Below are positions 25,398 to 36,068 of a stretch of DNA of 64,000 nt, piece by piece (positions within the stretch are counted from its first letter, which is position 1; each line of letters begins with the position of its first letter). The translations under genes and the position numbers were made by a program. This stretch comes from Bosea sp. AS-1 (GTDB lineage Bacteria; Pseudomonadota; Alphaproteobacteria; Rhizobiales; Beijerinckiaceae): assembly GCF_002220095.1 (NCBI RefSeq), contig NZ_CP022372.1:124001-188000 (forward strand). Direction: 5' to 3'. The notes under the pieces are model-generated. The model searched no databases, was not told the origin of the DNA, and was given only the letters and a program-made list of their open reading frames with translations.

Positions 25398-26657
25398 ATG
25401 ACGCAGACGCTCCCTTCCGCCGCCGTCCTCGGCGCCCGTGCCTTCGCCGCACTCGCCGGTTTGAACCGTTTTTCCGACGAGCCGGGCAAGCTGACGCGGC
25501 TCTATCTCTCGCCCGCCCACAAGCAGGCGGCGGAATGGGTCAAGGGCGCAATGGAGGTGGCGGGCCTCACCGCCTTCGTCGACGCGGCCGGCTCCGTTCA
25601 GGGCCGGCGCGAGGGCAGCCTGCCGGGCGCGCCAGCAGTGCTGATCGGCTCGCATATCGATACGGTGAAGGATGGCGGGCGCTTCGACGGCAATCTCGGC
25701 GTCGTTGCCGGCATCCTGGCGGCGCAGGCGTTGCGCGACGCCGGGATCAGCCTGCCCTTTCCACTGGAAGTCATCGCCTTCGGCGACGAGGAGAATGTCC
25801 GCTTCCCGACGCATCTATCGACGTCCGAGGCGCTCGCCGGCGCCTATGATCCGGCCTGGCTCGACGCCCGCGACAGCGAGGGCGTGAAGCTCTCCGACGC
25901 GCTCGTCGCCTTCGGCGGCAATCCGGCCGGCATCGCGGCGCTCGCCCGCAAGCCGGGCTCGATCCAGGCCTATCTCGAAGTCCATATCGAGCAGGGGCCG
26001 GTGCTCGAGGCCGAGGACGAGGCGGTCGGCATCGTTACCGCCATCAATGCCCAGAGCCGGGCGCGCGTGCGCGTCACCGGCGAGGCGGGGCATGCCGGCA
26101 CCGTGCCGATGGCGCTGCGCAAGGACGCGCTGACCGCCGCCGCCGAGATGGCGCTCGCCCTCGAAGAGATCGCGGCTGGACATGAGCTTGCCGTCGGCAC
26201 TGTCGGCGTGCTGCGGCCCGAGCCCGGCGCGACCAATGTCGTGCCCGGGGCCGCCGAATTCACCATCGACTACCGCGCGCCGAAGAACGAGACGCTCGCG
26301 GCGATGGAGGCGGCCATCCATGAACGTTTCGGCGCCATTGCGGCGCGGCGCGGGGTCGGGCTCGAAATCGTGCCCTATGCCCGGGCCGAAGCCGTGCCGA
26401 TGGAGCCGCGCCTGCAGGAGGCGTTCGCGGCCGGCATGGCCCGCACGGGCAGCAACCTCTCAGCGCGGCGACTGCCCTCAGGCGCCGGGCACGACGCGAT
26501 GGCGGTGGCCGCCATCGCTCCGGCCGCCATGCTGTTCGTGCGCAACGAGAAGGGCATCAGCCACTCACCCCTCGAGAACATGACCGAGGCCGATGCCGGT
26601 ATCGCCATCAAGGTCCTGCTGGAAACGCTGCTGGAACTCGCCGAACGTTCGAAATAG
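25398..26657 (+). CDS. M20-family amidohydrolase (allantoate amidohydrolase / N-carbamoyl-amino-acid hydrolase)
   Basis: A zinc-dependent hydrolase of 419 residues of the hydantoinase/carbamoylase (HyuC/AllC) branch. Metal-site signatures are LIGSHIDTV, GRFDGNLGV, GDEENVRFP, VHIEQGPVL and the C-terminal GISHSPLE. The dimerisation-domain motif GEAGHAGTVPM is also present. It likely cleaves an N-carbamoyl or ureido group in purine or pyrimidine breakdown. No other allantoin or pyrimidine catabolism genes are nearby, so the exact substrate is open. Confidence 0.8.
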   Translation: MTQTLPSAAVLGARAFAALAGLNRFSDEPGKLTRLYLSPAHKQAAEWVKGAMEVAGLTAFVDAAGSVQGRREGSLPGAPAVLIGSHIDTVKDGGRFDGNLGVVAGILAAQALRDAGISLPFPLEVIAFGDEENVRFPTHLSTSEALAGAYDPAWLDARDSEGVKLSDALVAFGGNPAGIAALARKPGSIQAYLEVHIEQGPVLEAEDEAVGIVTAINAQSRARVRVTGEAGHAGTVPMALRKDALTAAAEMALALEEIAAGHELAVGTVGVLRPEPGATNVVPGAAEFTIDYRAPKNETLAAMEAAIHERFGAIAARRGVGLEIVPYARAEAVPMEPRLQEAFAAGMARTGSNLSARRLPSGAGHDAMAVAAIAPAAMLFVRNEKGISHSPLENMTEADAGIAIKVLLETLLELAERSK

Positions 26658-26738
26658 AAAGATTCCAGCCGCGACACCGCGTGCCATTCCGCAGTCGGGT
26701 CAAACGGCCTAGGAAAGGCGCGCCGCAGGAGGCTGGCG

Positions 26739-27950
26739 ATGGATTTCGAGACTTTCTTCCGCAAGGAACTGGACGGGCTGCGCAGCGAAGGCCGCTACCG
26801 CGTCTTCGCCGATCTGGAGCGTCAGGTCGGCCGTTTCCCGACAGCAACCTTTCACGGCGAGAACGGGCCGCGTGACGTCACCGTCTGGTGCTCGAACGAC
26901 TATCTCGGCATGGGCCAGCATCCGAAGGTGCTCGCGGCGATGCATCAGGCGCTCGACGGCAGCGGTGCGGGCGCCGGCGGCACGCGCAATATCGGCGGCA
27001 CCAACCACTACCATGTCCTGCTGGAGCGCGAGCTCGCCGACCTGCATGGCAAGGAAGCCGCGCTGATCTTCAATTCGGGCTATATGGCGAACTGGGCTTC
27101 GCTTTCGACCCTCGCCACGCGCATTCCCGGCTGCGTTATCCTGACCGACGGCCTCAACCACGCTTCGATGATCGAGGGCATCCGGCATTCGCGCGTCGAG
27201 AAGCATATCTTCGCCCATAACGACCCGGCCGATCTGCGCCGAAAGCTCGCTGCGCTCGATCCGGAGCGCCCCAAGCTGATCGCCTTCGAGTCGGTTTATT
27301 CGATGGACGGCGACATCGCCCCCATCAAGGAGTTCTGCGACATCGCCGACGAGTTCGGCGCCATGACCTATTGCGACGAGGTCCATGCCGTCGGGCTCTA
27401 CGGACCGCGCGGCGGCGGCGTCTCGGAGCGCGAGGGGCTGACCGATCGGCTGACCCTGATCCAGGGCACGCTGGCGAAGTCCTACGGCGTGATCGGCGGC
27501 TACATCGCCGGCTCGGCCGCGCTCTGCGACTTCGTCCGCAGCTTCGCCTCGGGCTTCATCTTCTCGAGTTCGCTGCCGCCGGCCGTGGCGGCCGGCGCCA
27601 TCGCGGCGATCCGCCATCTCAAGGAAAGCTCCGCCGAACGCGAGCGTCAGCAGGACCGCGTCCAGGCGCTGCGCCGCAAGCTCGACGCAGCCGGGATCCC
27701 GCATCTGCCCAATCCCAGCCATATCGTGCCGGTGATGGTCGGCGAGGCGAAGGCCTGCAAGGCGATCAGCGATGAGTTGCTGGCGCGCTTCGACATCTAT
27801 GTCCAGCCGATCAACTATCCGACCGTGCCGCGTGGCACGGAGCGGCTCAGGATCACGCCATCGCCCTTCCATTCCGATGCCGATATCGACCGGCTGGTGG
27901 CGGCGCTGGGCAAGATCTGGGCACGGGACGGGCTGCAGCGGGCAGCCTGA
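26739..27950 (+). CDS. hemA: 5-aminolevulinate synthase
   Basis: Condenses glycine and succinyl-CoA to 5-aminolevulinate, the first step of heme synthesis by the C4 route typical of alphaproteobacteria. The 403-residue PLP enzyme has [47 protein letters not shown] and the PLP lysine in TLAKSYG at about residue 247. AGGAGG precedes the ATG by seven bases. Its stop codon is embedded in a hairpin shared with the convergent DUF3592 gene. Confidence 0.97.
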   Translation: MDFETFFRKELDGLRSEGRYRVFADLERQVGRFPTATFHGENGPRDVTVWCSNDYLGMGQHPKVLAAMHQALDGSGAGAGGTRNIGGTNHYHVLLERELADLHGKEAALIFNSGYMANWASLSTLATRIPGCVILTDGLNHASMIEGIRHSRVEKHIFAHNDPADLRRKLAALDPERPKLIAFESVYSMDGDIAPIKEFCDIADEFGAMTYCDEVHAVGLYGPRGGGVSEREGLTDRLTLIQGTLAKSYGVIGGYIAGSAALCDFVRSFASGFIFSSSLPPAVAAGAIAAIRHLKESSAERERQQDRVQALRRKLDAAGIPHLPNPSHIVPVMVGEAKACKAISDELLARFDIYVQPINYPTVPRGTERLRITPSPFHSDADIDRLVAALGKIWARDGLQRAA

Positions 27951-27967
27951 GCCCCCGCCGGGGCTCA
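27948..27967. terminator. Hairpin containing both convergent stop codons (hemA / DUF3592)
   Basis: TGAGCCCC/GGGGCTCA is a perfect 8-bp inverted repeat with a four-base loop. The left TGA is the hemA stop, and the right TCA is the DUF3592 stop on the other strand. There is no T-run, so it may protect 3' ends or help a rho-dependent end. Confidence 0.55.
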
Positions 27968-28435
27968 CCCTTTCTTCGCGACGATCATCAGGGTCACACA
28001 CAACAGTCCGAAGACGCTGGCGACGAAGCCCAGGATCAGAGTTCCCGCCCAGAACGCGAGGAAACCGTCGATCCGGGCCTGATCAGGCGCCGCAGCGTCA
28101 TAGAGCACGTTCACCGAGTCGCCCACGCGGTAGGCGGGCGGATTCGTGGCCCAGGACGTGGCGAATGTGACCGCCTGACCCTGCGCGGTACGGAAGCTCA
28201 CCACCGGACGATAGGTGGAATCGCCGTCCCGCCGCAGCTCGACGACCTTGCCCGCGGCATGATCCGCGAGCGCCTGCAGCTTCCGGTTCTGCCGATAGCT
28301 GAAGAAGCAGGTGGTCGCGAGGACGACCGCGACGATGCCGAAGATGCATCCGATCCGCCAGAAGACGAGCCTGCCGTCCTGAACCGGTTGACCCTGCTGG
28401 CTCCGAGATCGGTTCCGTCTGCGGCCTTCAGCCAT
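27965..28435 (-). CDS. DUF3592 membrane protein
   Basis: A 156-residue protein with a charged N-terminus, a membrane helix at about 27-46, an extracytoplasmic part with YRPVVSFRTAQGQAVTF and VGDSVNVLYDA, and a second helix near the C-terminus. This two-helix layout with a beta-rich middle is the DUF3592 pattern. The function is unknown. It lies 18 bases downstream of truB and could be the last gene of the rimP operon. Confidence 0.75.
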   Translation of the reverse strand: MAEGRRRNRSRSQQGQPVQDGRLVFWRIGCIFGIVAVVLATTCFFSYRQNRKLQALADHAAGKVVELRRDGDSTYRPVVSFRTAQGQAVTFATSWATNPPAYRVGDSVNVLYDAAAPDQARIDGFLAFWAGTLILGFVASVFGLLCVTLMIVAKKG

Positions 28436-28453
28436 TCCGCCGCGACGCCGCCC

Positions 28454-29407
28454 TCAGAGATTGAAGACGCGATGCGGAACGAACTCGCCGTTCTCGACCG
28501 AGCCGGTCGCGATCAGCGTGCCGGCACAGGTCGCATAGGCGGCCGCCAGCTCGACAGGGGCTCCGGCACCGCGCAGCAGCGCACTCTGGCCGCGTTTGAG
28601 GCGGTTGGCTGCGTCCCGATGGATGACGATCTCGGGAATGAGGGTCAGCGCCGCCTTGACCGGCCGCAATGCCGCCAGCGCGCTCTCCGGGCTTTCCCGC
28701 AAGGTTTCGACACCGGCGGCCTCGGCGACCGTGAAAGGGCCGACGCGGGTGCGACGCAGATGCGCGACATGGCCGAGGCAGCCGAGCGCAAGGCCGAGGT
28801 CGCGGGCGATGGCGCGGACATAGGTGCCCTTGCCGCATTCGGCCTCGAAAGTCGTGGTAGCACCGTCATGGCTGACGATGGAAAGCGCATCGATCTCGAC
28901 GGGCCTCGCCTCCAGCTCGACCTCCTCACCGTCGCGGGCGAGGTCATAGGCGCGCTCGCCCGCGATCTTGATCGCGGAGAATTTCGGCGGCGTCTGCAGG
29001 ATCGTGCCGGTGAAGCGGGGCAGGAGTGCTGCGATGGCAGCTTCGTCCGGACGCTTGTCGGAGGTCGCGATGACGCTGCCCTCAGTGTCGTCGGTATTGG
29101 TCTGCGTGCCCCAGGCGACGGTGAACTGATAGGCCTTGCGGCCGTCCATGACGAAGGGAACCGTCTTGGTCGCTTCGCCGAGCGCGATCGGCAGCAGGCC
29201 GGAGGCCAGCGGGTCGAGCGTGCCGGCATGACCGGCCTTGCGAGCCGAGAAGGCACGCTTCACCACGGCAACCGCATGGGTCGAGGTCATGCCAACCGGC
29301 TTGTCGAGCACTACCCAGCCATGGACGTCGCGCTTCTTCGGGCGCGGTACCGGGGCTTCCTCGCGGGTCTCGGCGGCTTGCGGGTTGCTCTCAGTGGTCA
29401 TCGTCAC
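28454..29407 (-). CDS. truB: tRNA pseudouridine-55 synthase
   Basis: Makes pseudouridine 55 in the T-loop of tRNAs. The 317-residue protein has [14 protein letters not shown], the catalytic Asp in [14 protein letters not shown] (about residue 65), [10 protein letters not shown] and the [12 protein letters not shown] motif. Its start region overlaps the rbfA end by 17 bases, so the two are translationally coupled; a second in-frame ATG (29401) is also possible. Confidence 0.96.
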   Translation of the reverse strand: MTMTTESNPQAAETREEAPVPRPKKRDVHGWVVLDKPVGMTSTHAVAVVKRAFSARKAGHAGTLDPLASGLLPIALGEATKTVPFVMDGRKAYQFTVAWGTQTNTDDTEGSVIATSDKRPDEAAIAALLPRFTGTILQTPPKFSAIKIAGERAYDLARDGEEVELEARPVEIDALSIVSHDGATTTFEAECGKGTYVRAIARDLGLALGCLGHVAHLRRTRVGPFTVAEAAGVETLRESPESALAALRPVKAALTLIPEIVIHRDAANRLKRGQSALLRGAGAPVELAAAYATCAGTLIATGSVENGEFVPHRVFNL

Positions 29408-29825
29408 GGTCGTCGTCTTGATCGATCTTCAGGGGCTGGCGCAGCGTGTCGCGGCGAACCTTCTCGGAATCCAGCAGCGCGTCGATGCGCTCGGCCTCGG
29501 CGAAGCTTTCATCGGCGCGGAAGCGGATATCCGGCGCGTATTTGAGATTCACGCGATGGGCAATCTCGCCGCGCAGATAGCGCTTGTTGGCCTCGAGTGC
29601 CTTGAGCACCGGCGCAACGTCCTGCCCGCCGAGCGGCATGATGTAGGCCGTGGCGAGCTTGAGATCGGGCGAGAGGCGCACCTCGGGAACGGTGACGACA
29701 TGGCTTGCGAGGACGTCGTCATGGATGTCGCCACGCGCGAGCATCTCGGCGAGCGCGTGGCGGATCAGTTCGCCGACGCGCAATTGCCGCTGGGACGGAC
29801 CGGAGGGTTTTGCTGGTTTGGCCAT
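29391..29825 (-). CDS. rbfA: Ribosome-binding factor A
   Basis: Binds the 30S precursor and helps 16S 5'-end maturation. The 144-residue protein has [28 protein letters not shown] and a KH-type body, and ends in an Asp/His-rich tail ([10 protein letters not shown]). The frame is open to 29858, but the ATG at 29825 (MAKPAKPSG) is the standard start. It sits between infB and truB, the common bacterial order. Confidence 0.93.
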   Translation of the reverse strand: MAKPAKPSGPSQRQLRVGELIRHALAEMLARGDIHDDVLASHVVTVPEVRLSPDLKLATAYIMPLGGQDVAPVLKALEANKRYLRGEIAHRVNLKYAPDIRFRADESFAEAERIDALLDSEKVRRDTLRQPLKIDQDDDRDDDH

Positions 29826-29977
29826 AAGTCTCGTTTCTCCGGGATCGGACCGGATCAAACGTCATGGTCGGGACGAGCCCTCCCATCTCTTCAACGACGA
29901 GGCGCCGGACGCGCTCTTCTTGTGACGAGATGGCCGGGCGGACCCGGCCATGACGTGCTGGTTCAGGAAGCGCAGCC

Positions 29978-32827
29978 TCAGAGGCTGCGCTTGATCTCCT
30001 CGACGCGATAGCACTCGATCACGTCGCCGACGCGCATGTCCTGATAGCTCTCGAAGGCCATGCCGCAATCCTGGCCGGCCACGACTTCCTTGACGTCGTC
30101 CTTGAAGCGCTTGAGCTGCGAGAGCTTGCCTTCGTGGACCACGACGTTGTCGCGGATGAGCCGGACATGGGCGCCACGTTCGATGGTGCCGTCGGAGACG
30201 CGGCAGCCGGCGACCTTGCCGACCTTCGAAACGTTGAAGATCTCGAGGATGTCGGCATTGCCGAGCATGGTCTCGCGCAGGGTCGGCGCCAGCAGGCCCG
30301 ACATCGCGTCCTTCACATCATCCATGAGGTTGTAGATGATGTTGTAGTAGCGGATCTCGACGCCGGCCCGCTCCGCCGCCTCGCGCGCTTCCTTGTGCGC
30401 ACGGACGTTGAAGCCGACCACGACCGCGCCCGAAGCCTGGGCGAGGGTGATGTCCGACTCGGTGATGGCGCCAACGCCCGAGGAGAGCACGCGGGCGCGC
30501 ACCTCGTCATTGCCGACCTTCTCGAGCGCACCGACGATGGCTTCGACCGAGCCCTGCACGTCGCCCTTGACGACGAGCGGGAACTCCTTGCGGCCGGCGC
30601 CTTCCTTGAGCTCGCGCATCATCTCGGCGAGCGAACGGCCGGCGCCCGAAGCCGCACCGCGAGCGGCGAGGCGATCGCGGCGCTGACGCTCACGGTAATC
30701 GGTGATCTCGCGGGCGCGGGCCTCCGACTCGACCACAGCGACGCGGTCGCCGGCCTCGGGCGTGCCGTTGAAGCCGAGAACCTCGACCGGCATGGAGGGC
30801 GGAGCCTCCTTCACCTGCGCGCCGGTATCGGCGATGAGCGCACGGACACGGCCCCATTCGGCGCCCGCCACGACGATGTCGCCGGTGCGCAGCGTGCCGC
30901 GCTGGACGAGAACGGTCGCGACCGGGCCGCGACCCCGATCGAGCTTGGCCTCGATGACCGTGCCTTCGGCCGCGCGATGCGGGTTGGCCTTGAGGTCGAG
31001 CAGCTCGGCCTGCAGCGAGATCGCCTCGAGCAGCTTGTCGAGGTTGTGGCCGGTCTTGGCGGAGACCTCGACCTCGAGCGTCTCACCGCCCAGGGTTTCG
31101 ACCTGGATCTCGTACTGGAGCAGCTCGGCGCGGACGCGGTCGGGATTGGCGTCGGCCTTGTCGACCTTGTTGATCGCGACGATCAGCGGAACACCGGCCG
31201 CCTTGGCGTGATTGATAGCCTCGGCCGTCTGCGGCATGACGCCGTCATCGGCCGCCACCACCAGCACGACGATATCCGTCACCTTGGCGCCGCGGGCGCG
31301 CATCGCCGTGAAGGCGGCGTGGCCGGGCGTGTCGATGAAGGTCACTTTCGAGCCCAGCGGCGTCGTCACCTGATAGGCGCCGATATGCTGGGTGATGCCG
31401 CCGGCCTCGCCGGTAACGACCTTGGTCTTGCGGATCGCGTCGAGCAGCGAGGTCTTGCCGTGGTCGACATGGCCCATGATGGTCACGACCGACGGGCGCG
31501 GCTCCAGGGTCTCGTCGGTGTCCGGCGTGTCGAACAGGCCTTCCTCGACGTCGGATTCGGCGACACGCTTGACGGTATGGCCCATTTCCTCGGCGATGAG
31601 CTGGGCGGTGTCGGCATCGATCACGTCGGTGATCTTGTGCATCGCGCCCTGCTTCATCAGCAGGCGGATGACGTCGACGCCGCGCTCTGTCATGCGGTTC
31701 GCGAGTTCTTGGATGGTGATCGTCTCGGGGATGATCACCTCGCGCATCACGCGCTCTTTCTGCACGTCGGAAGCCCGGTGGCCGGTCATGCGCTGCACGC
31801 GCCGGCGGAACGAGGCGACCGAGCGCGTGCGCTCGTCGTCACCACCGGTGGCGGTCGCGAGCGTCAGGCGGCCGCGCGGCCGGTCATTGGTGCTCTTGGG
31901 CGTCTTCGGCGCGGCCGGAGCCGGTCCGCGACCGGCGCCAGCACCGACACCGGCGCGGCGGAAGGCCGCCCGGACATCGACATCACCATCCGAACGGTTG
32001 CGCGGCGCGCCGGAGGACGGCGGCGCCTGGCGGGTCGGACGGGCGACGGCCGGTTCGGCCGGAGCCGAGGAATCGATGCGCGGCGGACGCGGCGAATCGG
32101 AGCGCGGCGGACGCGAATCAAGCCGCGGCGGGCGCGAGCCGACATCGCGACCTCCCGGAGCGCGCGAAGTGAACTCACGCGGACCCGAGGGAGCCGGGCG
32201 GCCATAATACTGCGTCGGCTGCGGCGCCGGAGCCTGCTGGGCGGGCGGCGGGGCGGATTCGCGCGGTTGTGCCGGCGGCGGGGGCGCAGCCGGGCGGGCA
32301 GCCTGCTCTTCGCGCTGACGCAAAGCGCTCTCGGCGCGACGCTTCTGGTCGTCCTCCTGGCGGCGACGCTCCTCCTCCTGGCGCTGGCGAGCCGCGGCGG
32401 CCTCACGCTCCTGGCGCTCGCGCTCGGCGGCCTGGGCACGCTGGCGGGCGTCCTCCTCCGCGGCGCGGCGCGCCTCGGCTTCGGAGCTGCGGGCTTCGGC
32501 GAGCGCGCGCTGGCGGGCATCCTTCTCCTCGTCGGAGAGGGTGCGCAGCAGCATGCTGCCGGCCGGGCGCTGCGGAGCAGCGGGCTGAGCCGGGGCGGCG
32601 GGCCGGGGAGCGGGCTGCTGGGCGGGTGCCTGCGGCGCACGCGGCGCGACGGGCTCCTTGACCTCATGCCCAGGGACGCGGCGCTTGACCTCCACGACCA
32701 CCTGCTTCGAGCGCCCATGCGAGAAGCTCTGGCGAACAGTGCTCTGCTCGACAGGCCGCTTCAGCGACAGGGTCTTGGGCGGGTTGACGGTGAGAGTCTT
32801 GTCGCCCGGGGTCTTGGTATCGGTCAT
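29978..32827 (-). CDS. infB: Translation initiation factor IF-2
   Basis: The GTPase that places initiator tRNA on the 30S subunit. The 949-residue protein has a long low-complexity N-terminus rich in Ala, Pro, Arg, Gln and Glu (about residues 50-340), an IF2 N-domain around 360-430, then the G domain with [15 protein letters not shown] at about 452, DTPGHAAF and [10 protein letters not shown]-Tu-like domains and the fMet-tRNA-binding C-terminus follow. The start overlaps the upstream gene stop by four bases (ATGA). Confidence 0.97.
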   Translation of the reverse strand: MTDTKTPGDKTLTVNPPKTLSLKRPVEQSTVRQSFSHGRSKQVVVEVKRRVPGHEVKEPVAPRAPQAPAQQPAPRPAAPAQPAAPQRPAGSMLLRTLSDEEKDARQRALAEARSSEAEARRAAEEDARQRAQAAERERQEREAAAARQRQEEERRRQEDDQKRRAESALRQREEQAARPAAPPPPAQPRESAPPPAQQAPAPQPTQYYGRPAPSGPREFTSRAPGGRDVGSRPPRLDSRPPRSDSPRPPRIDSSAPAEPAVARPTRQAPPSSGAPRNRSDGDVDVRAAFRRAGVGAGAGRGPAPAAPKTPKSTNDRPRGRLTLATATGGDDERTRSVASFRRRVQRMTGHRASDVQKERVMREVIIPETITIQELANRMTERGVDVIRLLMKQGAMHKITDVIDADTAQLIAEEMGHTVKRVAESDVEEGLFDTPDTDETLEPRPSVVTIMGHVDHGKTSLLDAIRKTKVVTGEAGGITQHIGAYQVTTPLGSKVTFIDTPGHAAFTAMRARGAKVTDIVVLVVAADDGVMPQTAEAINHAKAAGVPLIVAINKVDKADANPDRVRAELLQYEIQVETLGGETLEVEVSAKTGHNLDKLLEAISLQAELLDLKANPHRAAEGTVIEAKLDRGRGPVATVLVQRGTLRTGDIVVAGAEWGRVRALIADTGAQVKEAPPSMPVEVLGFNGTPEAGDRVAVVESEARAREITDYRERQRRDRLAARGAASGAGRSLAEMMRELKEGAGRKEFPLVVKGDVQGSVEAIVGALEKVGNDEVRARVLSSGVGAITESDITLAQASGAVVVGFNVRAHKEAREAAERAGVEIRYYNIIYNLMDDVKDAMSGLLAPTLRETMLGNADILEIFNVSKVGKVAGCRVSDGTIERGAHVRLIRDNVVVHEGKLSQLKRFKDDVKEVVAGQDCGMAFESYQDMRVGDVIECYRVEEIKRSL

Positions 32828-33516
32828 TCCGCGTTCGGTCCTGCCGGTTCGGTCGTAACTTCGGGTTCGTTCTGGTCGGATGCGGCGGTATCGTCCGTCC
32901 GGTAACGGACGAGCCGACGCCAGCGGGAGAGTACACCCTCGGCCGCCGGTCCCGGAGCAAGCGCGGCATGTATCACATGTGCCCGCCCCAACGCCAATTC
33001 CAAATCCGCCGCCGTGAAAATCGCGACAACGGGCATATCACGGGCCTTGAGACCCTCGCTCTCGCGCGCCGCCTCGGCCCGCCGGATAGCCTGGCCGATC
33101 TTGCGCTTGCCATCCTCGGCCCCGTCACTCGCCGCGATCACGGCGCGGCAGCGCCCGGTTTCGATCAGCGCCTCGACCTTGGCGAAGCCGGCAGTGACCA
33201 GCCCCGCCTTGTTCGCCATCGACAGCGCCTGCTGCGCATCGCGCAGCATCAGCGCGTCGATCATCTCCGGAAGGTCCGGCTGAACCGCGACCTTCGTCTT
33301 AAGCGAACGCTCGAACGCCTTGCGTCGGATCGCCTCGACCACTGCCTTGCGGCTGAGACTCGCCCAGACGCCCCGTCCCGGCAATTTGCACCGGAGATCG
33401 GGCACCAGCCTTCCGTCAGGCCCGGCGACGAAACGGATCAGATCGTCGGGCGCCTTCACCGCGCGGGTGACGACGCAACTGCGTTCCGGTCCATCCTTCC
33501 GCGCCGCGGCCTTCAT
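32824..33516 (-). CDS. YlxR (DUF448) and L7Ae-like fusion RNA-binding protein
   Basis: A 230-residue protein. Residues about 8-80 are the YlxR domain ([18 protein letters not shown] and LPGRGVW), and the region from about 90 resembles the L7Ae/YlxQ fold ([30 protein letters not shown]). In Gram-positive bacteria these are separate genes in the same nusA-infB interval; here they form one protein. Both folds bind RNA; the exact role in ribosome or transcription function is unsettled. Coupled to infB by ATGA. Confidence 0.88.
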   Translation of the reverse strand: MKAAARKDGPERSCVVTRAVKAPDDLIRFVAGPDGRLVPDLRCKLPGRGVWASLSRKAVVEAIRRKAFERSLKTKVAVQPDLPEMIDALMLRDAQQALSMANKAGLVTAGFAKVEALIETGRCRAVIAASDGAEDGKRKIGQAIRRAEAARESEGLKARDMPVVAIFTAADLELALGRAHVIHAALAPGPAAEGVLSRWRRLVRYRTDDTAASDQNEPEVTTEPAGPNAE

Positions 33517-33530
33517 CGCGGGCGCTCCGC

Positions 33531-35123
33531 TCAGGCTTCAGCCGCCTCGCCGGCCTCGGCTTCAGGCTCCTCGGCAGGCGCTTCGATCCAACCCGCATGG
33601 ATGCGAGCCGACATGATCAGGGCCTCGGCATCCTGACGCGACAGATCGAAACCGTCGAGATAACCGGCGTGCCGGACGGCTTCGCCATCCTTGCGCTCGG
33701 TCCAGCCGACCAGATCGTCGGTGGCGCAACCCGCGAGATCCTCGACGGTCTTCACGTCGTTCTCGCCGAGCGCGACCATCATGGAAGTGGTGACGCCCTC
33801 GACCTCGCGCAAGGCGTCCTCGACGCCGAGCGCACGACGCTTCTCGTCAAGCTCGGCCTCGATGGCGGCGAGGTGCTCCTGCGCCCGATTCTGGATCTCC
33901 GCTGCCGTGTCTTCGTCGAAGCCCTCGATCGAGGCCAGCTCGGCGAGGTCGACATAGGCGACCTCCTCGACATTGCGGAAGCCTTCCGAGGCCAGGAGCT
34001 GGCCGACCGTCTCGTCGACGTTCAGCGCGTTCATGAACAGCTCGGTACGCTGCAGGAACTCCTTCTGGCGACGCTCGGATTCCTCCTGCTCGGTGAGGAT
34101 GTCGATGTCCCAGCCGGTGAGCTGCGAAGCGAGGCGCACGTTCTGGCCGCGACGGCCGATCGCGAGCGAGAGCTGCTCGTCAGGCACCACGACCTCGATC
34201 TTGTCGGCCTCCTCGTCGAGCACGACCTTGGCGACTTCCGCCGGCTGCAGGGCGTTGACGACGAAGGTCGCGACGTCCGGCGACCACGGGATGATGTCGA
34301 TCTTCTCGCCCTGAAGCTCGCCGACCACGGCCTGCACGCGCGAGCCGCGCATGCCGACGCAGGCACCGACCGGGTCGATCGAGGAATCGCGCGAGATCAC
34401 GGCGATCTTGGCGCGCGAGCCGGGGTCGCGGGCGACGGCCTTCACCTCGACGATGCCGTCGTAAATCTCGGGCACTTCCTGGCCGAAGAGCTTGGCCATG
34501 AACTGCGGATGAGTGCGCGACAGGAAGATCTGCGGGCCACGCGGCTCGCGGCGCACGTCGTAGACATAGGCGCGAGCCCGGTCGCCGACCTTGAAGGTCT
34601 CGCGCGGGATCATCTCGTCGCGACGGATGATCGCCTCGCCACGACCGAGATCGACGAAGACATTGCCGTATTCGACGCGCTTGACCGCGCCGTTGACGAT
34701 CTCGCCGATGCGATCCTTGTACTCGTCGTACTGACGGTCGCGCTCGGCCTCGCGCACCTTCTGGACGATGACCTGCTTGGCCGACTGGGCGGCGATGCGA
34801 CCGAAATCGAAGGGCGGCAGCGGATCGGCGATGACATCCCCGACCTGCGCAGCCGGATTATGGCGCTTGGCCTCGTCGACGGTGATCTCGATCGCCGGGT
34901 TCTCGACCGTCTCGACGACCTGGAGATGGCGCGCCAGGCGCAGCTCACCGGTCTTGGTGTTGATCTCGGCATGGACATCGGTCTCGGCGCCGTAGCGCGA
35001 GCGGGCGGCGCGGGCGATGGCGTCTTCCATCGCGTCGAGCACGATCTGCCGGTCGATCGATTTCTCGCGGGCGACGGCATCCGCGATCTGCAGCCATTCG
35101 AGCCTGTTAGCGGCGACGACCAT
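33531..35123 (-). CDS. nusA: Transcription termination/antitermination factor NusA
   Basis: Binds RNA polymerase and nascent RNA to control pausing, termination and antitermination. The 530-residue protein has the NTD, S1 (VKRVEYGNVFVDLGRGEAII), two KH domains (GACVGMRGSRVQAVVGELQG, IGRRGQNVRLASQL), and C-terminal acidic helix-hairpin-helix repeats. The frame opens at GTG 35132, overlapping the rimP stop. GAGGAG, eight bases upstream of the ATG at 35123 (MVVAANRLEWLQ), supports that start. Confidence 0.96.
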   Translation of the reverse strand: MVVAANRLEWLQIADAVAREKSIDRQIVLDAMEDAIARAARSRYGAETDVHAEINTKTGELRLARHLQVVETVENPAIEITVDEAKRHNPAAQVGDVIADPLPPFDFGRIAAQSAKQVIVQKVREAERDRQYDEYKDRIGEIVNGAVKRVEYGNVFVDLGRGEAIIRRDEMIPRETFKVGDRARAYVYDVRREPRGPQIFLSRTHPQFMAKLFGQEVPEIYDGIVEVKAVARDPGSRAKIAVISRDSSIDPVGACVGMRGSRVQAVVGELQGEKIDIIPWSPDVATFVVNALQPAEVAKVVLDEEADKIEVVVPDEQLSLAIGRRGQNVRLASQLTGWDIDILTEQEESERRQKEFLQRTELFMNALNVDETVGQLLASEGFRNVEEVAYVDLAELASIEGFDEDTAAEIQNRAQEHLAAIEAELDEKRRALGVEDALREVEGVTTSMMVALGENDVKTVEDLAGCATDDLVGWTERKDGEAVRHAGYLDGFDLSRQDAEALIMSARIHAGWIEAPAEEPEAEAGEAAEA

Positions 35124-35128
35124 GGCGC

Positions 35129-35812
35129 TCACTCCTCTTCCGTGTCTGTTTCGCGCGGAGCCGGTCCGCTCTTCTTGCCCGGGCGCGGCCCCAGCGATTT
35201 TCCACGGCCCTTCTTCGGGCTCGCGATCTCGTCGGCCGCCGGCATCTCGGGCGGCAGGCCCGATTTGCCGCGGCGCAGCGACTCGGTGACCAGCGCATCG
35301 GTCAACACAAGGCGCGCCTCTGTGATCAGCGCCATCGGAATCGCGACATCGCGCTCTTCGTCGCTCTTCGCGTCGTCGCGCGCCAGCAGCGCATCCTTCC
35401 CGGCGACGCCACGCAGGATGCCGCGGAAACGCTTGCGACCGGCGACAGGCTCGCTCGTCTCGATCTTGGCGAGATGCCCGGCCCAGCGCTCAAAATCACT
35501 CGCGCGCACCAGCGGGCGATCGATCCCCGGAGACGATACTTCCAGATGATAGGCTGCCTGGATCGGATCGTCGACATCGAGCACCGGCGAAACCGCCTGG
35601 CTGATCTCCTCGCAGCCCTCGACGGTCATCGAACCGTCCGGCTGTTCGGCCATGATCTGCACGGTGCAGCCGTTCTGGCCGGTGACGCGCACGCGCACCA
35701 ACCGGTAGCCGAGATCAGCGATCGCCGGCTCGACGATCGCCGCCACGCGTGCGGCAACGCCGCTTTCCACGACGATACGCGCTTCGGTCGCTTCGCTTGT
35801 CGGTTCGTTCAT
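35129..35812 (-). CDS. rimP: Ribosome maturation factor RimP
   Basis: Needed for 30S subunit maturation. The 227-residue protein has the RimP core ([49 protein letters not shown]) and a C-terminal SH3-like part, plus a basic, Pro/Lys-rich tail that makes it longer than E. coli RimP. The frame is open into the leader; the ATG at 35812 ([12 protein letters not shown]) is chosen. It is first gene of the rimP-nusA-infB operon. Confidence 0.92.
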   Translation of the reverse strand: MNEPTSEATEARIVVESGVAARVAAIVEPAIADLGYRLVRVRVTGQNGCTVQIMAEQPDGSMTVEGCEEISQAVSPVLDVDDPIQAAYHLEVSSPGIDRPLVRASDFERWAGHLAKIETSEPVAGRKRFRGILRGVAGKDALLARDDAKSDEERDVAIPMALITEARLVLTDALVTESLRRGKSGLPPEMPAADEIASPKKGRGKSLGPRPGKKSGPAPRETDTEEE

Positions 35813-35860
35813 CGGAGGATTCGCGGCCCGGACCGTCCCTGTGCCTCCGGGATCGCGGCC

Positions 35861-35893
35861 AATAAAAAAGAGCGGGCCGGCAGGCCCGCTCTT
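35861..35893 (-). terminator. Intrinsic terminator in the leader of the rimP-nusA-infB operon (candidate attenuator)
   Basis: A perfect 11-bp stem AAGAGCGGGCC/GGCCCGCTCTT (35868-35878, 35883-35893) with a four-base loop is followed leftward by a TTTTTTATT tract. It lies between the predicted promoter and the rimP start. No gene ends there leftward, so it must act on the operon's own leader. Confidence 0.7.
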
Positions 35894-35931
35894 GATCATC
35901 GGCCGTAACCGATACCAGAGCTGTTGGGCGC

Positions 35932-35960
35932 TATGTAGTCCGCTCCGCGCCAAGATGCAA
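35932..35960 (-). promoter_or_regulatory. Predicted sigma-70 promoter of rimP-nusA-infB
   Basis: Leftward TTGCAT (35960-35955), a 17-base spacer and TACATA (35937-35932). The start would be near 35925, about 110 bases before rimP and just upstream of the leader terminator. Confidence 0.45.
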
Positions 35961-36068
35961 GCACAGCCGCAAGCCGGCGCCCGGCAACGGGAATTTTGCC
36001 AATCCCGCTAACCCGTTGGTCATCCTTGCCTGCCACCCTCGCGCCGAAACGCTGTGCGAGGACACGGG

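Noticed and set aside
30134..32905. 923-codon open frame opposite infB
   Set aside because: Antisense shadow of infB, with no recognisable domain.
33597..35549. 650-codon open frame opposite nusA and rimP
   Set aside because: Antisense shadow.
35893..36068. tRNA-Met gene before rimP, as in E. coli metY
   Set aside because: No cloverleaf arms or T-loop GTTCGAATC-like sequence found in the leader region.
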